Origin: Anaerolineales bacterium UBA3940
GTDB lineage: Bacteria; Chloroflexota; Anaerolineae; Aggregatilineales; UBA3940
Direction of reading: 5' to 3'
NCBI GenBank assembly: GCA_002385675.1
Contig: DGDY01000080.1
Coordinates: forward strand, 1 to 11,318
Length of the DNA: 11,318 nucleotides
Position 1 is the first letter of the stretch, and each line of letters starts with the position of its first letter. Under the pieces are notes generated by a model that did not search any database, was not told the origin of the DNA, and saw nothing but the letters and a program-made list of their open reading frames with translations. Below, piece after piece: positions 7,034-11,318 of this stretch. Made by a program: the position numbers and the translations under genes.

Positions 7034-7047
7034 GGGGTATTCACCCC
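7034..7047. promoter_or_regulatory. Small dyad midway between divergent promoters
   Basis: GGGGT (7034-7038) and ACCCC (7043-7047) form an inverted repeat around ATTC. It lies just upstream of the kinase promoter and about 32 bases upstream of the hrcA -35, so it could serve as an operator for either gene. No regulator family is recognised. Confidence 0.3.
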
Positions 7048-7069
7048 GATGCAGCAAGCCCGCGGCCCA

Positions 7070-7078
7070 TGATAGAAT
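7070..7078 (+). promoter_or_regulatory. Putative extended -10 promoter of the histidine kinase gene
   Basis: TGATAGAAT is an extended -10 element (TGn plus TAGAAT, 5/6 to TATAAT) without a clear -35. Transcription would start near 7085, about 65 bases before the preferred ATG at 7150. It diverges from the hrcA promoter. Confidence 0.5.
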
Positions 7079-7149
7079 GACTCAACCACAGTACTATGCG
7101 CCTACCCTGCCTCAACGCGGCAGAGAGGCGCCGTCAACAGGAACCCAAT

Positions 7150-10100
7150 ATGAGTACTGCCACCGCCCCGACTGAAACCCCCGGCACCATATCGACCCGA
7201 CGCCCGCCTGAACAGGGCGCCTCCCGGCTGGCAAGCCAGGGCGCGCTGATCGTCACGCTGGCATTCGCGGGCGTCGTGCTGATCGCCGCGCCGTTTGCCG
7301 CTGCCCGATCAGCGCCGCCCGTGCCGGTCGGCTCGTTCCTGCCCGCCTATCTGAGCGCGCTGGCGATGCTGGCACTCGGTGGCTGGGTGGGCTACGCCCG
7401 CCGCACACACGAGATCGGCGCGGCCTTCCTGACGCTCGGTGCCGCAGCGGCGGCGGTGCTGGCCAGCACACCCGTCTTTAACGCCTCCCCGCTAATGGCC
7501 CGTTTCTGGCTGGCCGCGCTGCCGTGGGCAGGCGGCAGTCTGGCGTACTTCGCGCTGATCTTCCCGGCACCCGCCGCACTGCTGGCCCGTCGCCCGGCGC
7601 TGCGAATCGTACCGCCGCTCGCGGCGCTCGCTGTCATCCTCTACGCACAGGCCGCCGGCCCTGTTGCAGCCGGGCGGGCAGCCGCCATCGCCGTCGCTGT
7701 GCTGGCTGCCGTGCTCGCCGGTGCGCTGTTCTTCTGGCGCGGCGTCTCTGCCACCTCGCCTGCCGTGCGCGAGCAGGCGCGTGTGGTGTTTGCCGGGCTG
7801 CTCGCCGGTGTCGTGTTGTTCATCCCGGGTGCGCTCGGCGCGGCAATTCCAACGGGGTGGTTGCTGGTTTCTACGCTGCTCTTCCCGGCGAGCGTGGCGT
7901 ACACCGTCAGCCAGTACAGCGTGCTGACCACCAGCCGCTTCGCGCGGGACGCGGCGACGGTCGGCGTACTGGCGGCGGCGGTTTCGCTCGGCTATGCGCT
8001 GATCGTTGCCGGGCTGAACGCCGTCCTGAGCGGCGTGCTGGAGGCCCCGCTTTCAGCAACCAACCCGGTGCTCGTCAGCCTGCTCGCGTTTGGCATCGCG
8101 CTGGGGCTTGACCCGCTCCGCCGCCGGCTGCGTGCCGCCCTCGATACGCGCCTGCTGCGCACACAGGGGAACTATCAGGCGCGGCTGACGGACTTCCGCC
8201 ACCAGCTTACGCTCGCCGCCGGGCTGGGCGAGGTCGTGCGCCTGATCAAGCAGCAGATCCGCGAGGGGCTTATCCCCACGCATACTTACGTCTTCCTGCG
8301 CGACCCGCTGACCGGCGATTTCGAGGCGCGCGGCGAGGGCAGCCGCCCCGACACCGGCGTGCGCTTCGAGCCGGGGAGCGGGCTGGTCCACGCGCTGAGC
8401 ACCACACGCGACGTGCTCTTCCTTGAGCCTAACAAGCCGCTCCCACCCGAGCTTGTGCAGGACCATGCCCGGCTGGCGATACTGCGCACGCCCGTCCTCG
8501 TCGCGCTCCAGGGGCAGGACCGCCTCGCCGGATGGATCGCCATCGGGCCGAAGCGCTCCGGCGAGCCGTTCACCGTGGAAGACCTGCGCTATGTGCAGGC
8601 GGTCGCCGAGCAGGCGTCGCTCGCCGTCGAGCGCGCGCAGGTCATCACCGACCTCGAGCGGCGCGTCCGCGAGCTGGACGTGCTCAGCCAGGTCGCGCAG
8701 GCGGTGAACTTCACCACCGACCCCGACGTGCTCTTTGAGCTGATCTACGCGCAGACCAGCAAGCTCATTGACACGACCAACTTCTACATCCTGATGCACG
8801 ACCCGGACGCGCGGCGGCTGCGCTATGTCTTCTTCCTGGAGAACAACGAGCGCATCGAGACGCGCGAGGGCGAGGAGTGGCCCGACGACGAAGGGCTGGC
8901 CTCCGAGATCATCCGCACGGGCCGCCCGATCCGCACCGCCGATTACCGCGCCGAGTGCGAGCGCCGCGGGCTGACCCCGCGCCCGGAGCGCCACTACGCC
9001 TGGATGGGCGTGCCGCTCAATACCGGCAGCCGCACCGGCGGCGTGATGATCGTCGCCTCCTACGAGCCGGGCGTGCTCTTTGCCGAGGACCAGCTCAAGG
9101 TCTTCTGGGCCATTGCCGACCAGGCGGCCACCGCGCTGGACAAGGCGCGGCTGTTCAACGAGACCGAGGCGCGCGCCCGCCAGCTTGCAACGCTCAACGA
9201 CATCGCCAAGGAGCTTTCCTCGACGCTTGACCTGCCAACGCTGCTGGAGCGCATCATGCGGGCCGCGGTGGACATCATCGGCGTGGAGGCGGGCTCGCTG
9301 CTGCTGCTCGACGAGGAAACCGGCGAGCTAGTGTTCCGCACCGTCGCAGGCGGCGAACAGGAGCTTGTCGGCACGCGGCTGCCGCTCGGCGTTGGCGTGG
9401 TGAGCGAGGCCATCGAGAGCAAGCAGCCCGTCATCGTCAACAACGTCGTGAAGGACCCGCGCTGGCACACCGGGATGGGCGGAGGCAAGCGCTTCCACAC
9501 CCATGCGCTGCTCGCCGTACCGCTGCTCATTCAGGATGAAAGCATCGGCGCGCTGGAACTGATCAACCGGCGCGATGGCGCACCCTTCGATGAGGACGAC
9601 GCCGCGCTGCTGACCACGTTCGCTGCACAGGCCGCCGTCGCCATTGAGAACGCCCGCCTCTACGAGAAGACCGACGCCGAGCTTGCCCGCCGCGTGGACG
9701 AGCTTCAGAACATGCAGCGGGTGGACCGAGAACTCAACCGCACGCTGGAGCTTGACCAGGTCGTGCAGACCACGCTGGACTGGGCCATGCGTCTGACCGG
9801 CGCGGACGCCGGTATGATTGCGCTGCTCGCCGACGACGGCGCCGGGCTGAACATCCTGACCAGCCGCGGCTACGATGAAGCGCGGCTCGCGCCCTACACA
9901 GAGCGCCCCCTGCCGCTCGACTCCGGCATTGCCGGGCGCGCACTGCACAGCGGGCAGCCGGAGTTCGTCGAACAGACAGACCGTGACCCCGACTACGTGC
10001 AGCTAACTGCCCGCCCGGCAGCCGCACAGATCACCGTGCCGATCCTGCTGGCGGGCCAGCCGTCAGGCGTGCTCGTACTGGAGGCGGAGACGCCCGGCAT

Positions 10101-10926
10101 GCTCACCCCCGCCGACTTTGACTTTGCGCAGCGCCTCGTCGAGCACGCCGCCGTCGCCATTCAGAATGCGCGGCTGGTGCAGGAGGTGCGCGACGCGAAC
10201 CGCTCCAAGACCGAGTTCATATCCTTCGTGGCGCATGAACTCAAGAACCCCATGACCTCGATCCGGGGCTACACCGACCTGCTGCGCGGCGGGCAGGTCG
10301 GGCCTGTCACCGACATGCAGGTCCAGTTCCTGACGACGATCCGCAACAATGTGGACCGCATGACGCGCCTCGTGTCCGACCTGTCGGATATGGCGCGCAT
10401 CGAGACAGGCCACATGCGGTTTGACATGGAGAACATCTCCGTTGAGGATATCGTTCAGGACACGCTGAGCGCCCTGCAGGGGCAGATCGAGGAGAAGGGC
10501 CAGCAGCTAACGCTCGCCGTCGAGCCGGGCCTCCCGCCCATCTACGCGGACTACACGCGGATGGTGCAGGTGCTCACCAACCTGGTCAGCAACGCGCACA
10601 AGTACACGCCCGAGGGCGGCGCAATCGAGGTCGGCGCGCAGCTTGTCGAGTGGGAGGATGAGGAAACCGGGCAGGCACGGCCCGTCATCCACCACTGGGT
10701 ACGCGACACCGGCATCGGCATGTCGGAGGAGGAGCTTGGCCAACTGTTCAGCAAGTTCTTCCGCTCGCAGGCGGCGAAGGAGATGGCGCCGGGCACCGGG
10801 CTTGGCCTGCACATCACGCGCGGGCTGATCGCCGAGCACGGCGGGCAGATCTGGGTCGAGTCGACGCCGGGCGAGGGCTCGGTCTTCCACTACATCATCC
10901 CTGTGGCGGAGGGGGATACCGCTTAA
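7150..10926 (+). CDS. Membrane-bound sensor histidine kinase with four GAF domains
   Basis: A 1258-residue sensor that should autophosphorylate on His and pass phosphate to a response regulator. Residues about 28-320 are hydrophobic with 9-10 likely membrane segments, containing FALIFP near 140. They end in DPLRRRLRAALDTRLLR (321-337) and NYQ...DFRHQLT, the ComP-like 7TM-kinase pattern. GAF-type domains follow at about 358-497, 524-670, 698-837 and 878-1008, joined by helical linkers beginning ARL or AQV. The kinase core has the H-box HELKNP with His1029, the N-box with Asn1148, DTGIG at 1186-1190, LFSKFFR, and GTGLGLHI from 1215. E1030-L-K-N1033 fits the phosphatase motif. No receiver domain is attached, and no regulator gene lies beside it. 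The ATG at 7150 (AGGAA eight bases before) is preferred over the in-frame ATG at 7096, which lacks a ribosome site. The signal is unknown; no bilin-binding Cys motif is seen. Confidence 0.93.
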   Translation: MSTATAPTETPGTISTRRPPEQGASRLASQGALIVTLAFAGVVLIAAPFAAARSAPPVPVGSFLPAYLSALAMLALGGWVGYARRTHEIGAAFLTLGAAAAAVLASTPVFNASPLMARFWLAALPWAGGSLAYFALIFPAPAALLARRPALRIVPPLAALAVILYAQAAGPVAAGRAAAIAVAVLAAVLAGALFFWRGVSATSPAVREQARVVFAGLLAGVVLFIPGALGAAIPTGWLLVSTLLFPASVAYTVSQYSVLTTSRFARDAATVGVLAAAVSLGYALIVAGLNAVLSGVLEAPLSATNPVLVSLLAFGIALGLDPLRRRLRAALDTRLLRTQGNYQARLTDFRHQLTLAAGLGEVVRLIKQQIREGLIPTHTYVFLRDPLTGDFEARGEGSRPDTGVRFEPGSGLVHALSTTRDVLFLEPNKPLPPELVQDHARLAILRTPVLVALQGQDRLAGWIAIGPKRSGEPFTVEDLRYVQAVAEQASLAVERAQVITDLERRVRELDVLSQVAQAVNFTTDPDVLFELIYAQTSKLIDTTNFYILMHDPDARRLRYVFFLENNERIETREGEEWPDDEGLASEIIRTGRPIRTADYRAECERRGLTPRPERHYAWMGVPLNTGSRTGGVMIVASYEPGVLFAEDQLKVFWAIADQAATALDKARLFNETEARARQLATLNDIAKELSSTLDLPTLLERIMRAAVDIIGVEAGSLLLLDEETGELVFRTVAGGEQELVGTRLPLGVGVVSEAIESKQPVIVNNVVKDPRWHTGMGGGKRFHTHALLAVPLLIQDESIGALELINRRDGAPFDEDDAALLTTFAAQAAVAIENARLYEKTDAELARRVDELQNMQRVDRELNRTLELDQVVQTTLDWAMRLTGADAGMIALLADDGAGLNILTSRGYDEARLAPYTERPLPLDSGIAGRALHSGQPEFVEQTDRDPDYVQLTARPAAAQITVPILLAGQPSGVLVLEAETPGMLTPADFDFAQRLVEHAAVAIQNARLVQEVRDANRSKTEFISFVAHELKNPMTSIRGYTDLLRGGQVGPVTDMQVQFLTTIRNNVDRMTRLVSDLSDMARIETGHMRFDMENISVEDIVQDTLSALQGQIEEKGQQLTLAVEPGLPPIYADYTRMVQVLTNLVSNAHKYTPEGGAIEVGAQLVEWEDEETGQARPVIHHWVRDTGIGMSEEELGQLFSKFFRSQAAKEMAPGTGLGLHITRGLIAEHGGQIWVESTPGEGSVFHYIIPVAEGDTA

Positions 10927-10963
10927 GCAAGCGGAAGTCGGCTTGACTTGCAATACCCTATCT

Positions 10964-11030
10964 GTAGGGGCGCAGCACGCGCGTCAATGGTGCAGCTAAT
11001 GGTAGGGGCGGCTCTGAGAGCCGCCCCTAC
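10964..11030. repeat. GTAGGGGC palindromic repeat: one full copy and one half copy
   Basis: A perfect 13-bp hairpin is formed by GTAGGGGCGGCTC (11002-11014) and GAGCCGCCCCTAC (11018-11030) around TGA. A half copy, GTAGGGGCG followed by CAGCACGC, starts at 10964 in the same orientation without its partner arm. The first 15 bases of the full copy (11000-11014) equal 2834-2848. The cluster lies 75 bases past the kinase stop; the hairpin lacks a T-run but may still slow polymerase. The rest of the 10927-11143 gap shows nothing recognisable apart from the lipoprotein promoter. Confidence 0.85.
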
Positions 11031-11130
11031 GGATGTGTAGTTAAGGCCGCACCGCGAATCAACGATGCGGCTGGCAGGGGTGGGTCCGATCACCTTTTGA
11101 TCCACAGCAGGAATCAACCCCGACTCGCGG

Positions 11131-11136
11131 TATAAT
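11131..11136 (+). promoter_or_regulatory. TATAAT -10 placed for a leaderless lipoprotein mRNA
   Basis: A perfect TATAAT ends seven bases before the ATG at 11144, so transcription would begin at or within a base or two of the start codon. No Shine-Dalgarno sequence fits in this space, and no clear -35 is present at 16-18 bases (the nearest, TTGATC at 11097, is too far away). Confidence 0.55.
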
Positions 11137-11143
11137 CCCCCGC

Positions 11144-11318
11144 ATGTCCAGATACCAACACACTCTCACCACAATCCTTGCCCTGCTGGTCGCGCTGACG
11201 CTGGCGGCCTGCAACCTGCCCGCCGCCCAGCAGGCGACGCCCGCCGCGCCGACCCCGCCACCCGCGACGTCTGCATCAGAGCTGACACCCGCCCCGGCTG
11301 AGCCAACCGCCCCGCCCG
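11144..11318 (+). CDS. Putative secreted lipoprotein, N-terminus only (cut by window edge)
   Basis: 58 codons are open to the right edge. Residues 1-23 form a lipoprotein signal peptide: a short polar start with Arg3 and His6, a hydrophobic core (about 8-20), and the lipobox LAAC with the lipidated Cys23. It should therefore be exported and anchored by a lipid on the outer face of the membrane. Residues 24-58 are a Pro/Ala/Thr-rich spacer typical of the tether before a folded domain. The folded part lies outside the window, so no function can be assigned; a solute-binding protein or cell-wall enzyme would be plausible. The ATG has no ribosome site, and a TATAAT lies seven bases upstream, pointing to leaderless expression. 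Confidence 0.75.
   Translation, partial: MSRYQHTLTTILALLVALTLAACNLPAAQQATPAAPTPPPATSASELTPAPAEPTAPP

Noticed and set aside
7096..7149. Upstream ATG at 7096 as the kinase start
   Set aside because: There is no ribosome site, it lies within about 10 bases of the predicted transcription start, and the 18 extra residues are Arg-rich without signal character. ATG 7150 has AGGAA at proper spacing.
8053..8994. 313-codon minus-strand frame within the kinase gene
   Set aside because: It is a shadow of the GAF-coding region; composition is explained by codon bias of the plus-strand gene.
10927..11143. Insertion sequence or integration site at the repeat cluster
   Set aside because: There is no transposase frame, no tRNA and no target-site duplication; only short palindromes are present.

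Overview
The window is high-GC bacterial chromosome built around a heat-shock chaperone cluster. On the minus strand the order is hrcA (repressor), grpE (nucleotide exchange factor), dnaK (Hsp70) and, after an interruption, dnaJ (Hsp40, whose C-terminal end runs off the left edge). Together these give the DnaK folding machine and the HrcA repressor that controls such operons through CIRCE. A one-mismatch CIRCE element lies in the hrcA leader. Likely origin is Chloroflexota (Anaerolineae-like): the clues are a very large multi-GAF histidine kinase with a multi-pass membrane N-terminus, GTAGGGGC-type palindromic repeats in the gaps, and an insert-containing DnaK. This assignment is an inference, not a database result.

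Layout from left to right. Positions 1-1151 (-) hold dnaJ with its own consensus-like promoter. A 203-base divergent gap carries promoters for dnaJ and for the next gene. Positions 1355-2818 (+) encode a Wzx/MOP-type polysaccharide flippase that separates dnaJ from dnaK. Positions 2819-3036 hold an elaborate nested palindromic repeat and the dnaK terminator. Positions 3037-6917 (-) carry dnaK, grpE and hrcA. A 232-base divergent gap holds the near-consensus hrcA promoter, CIRCE, a short dyad and an extended -10 promoter for the kinase. Positions 7150-10926 (+) encode an orphan membrane sensor kinase with four GAF domains. Positions 10927-11143 hold copies of the same palindromic repeat family. 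Positions 11144-11318 (+) are the start of a lipoprotein gene that appears to be transcribed leaderless.

How the parts work together: HrcA is predicted to bind CIRCE just downstream of its own promoter and so shut off hrcA-grpE-dnaK read-through. dnaJ has been detached from that unit, has a separate promoter and shows no recognisable CIRCE. The flippase, the kinase and the lipoprotein have no obvious functional link to the chaperones. Most of the window is conserved housekeeping sequence. I see no convincing novel defence, mobile or biosynthetic system; the unusual material is in the regulatory gaps, the repeats and the split chaperone operon.
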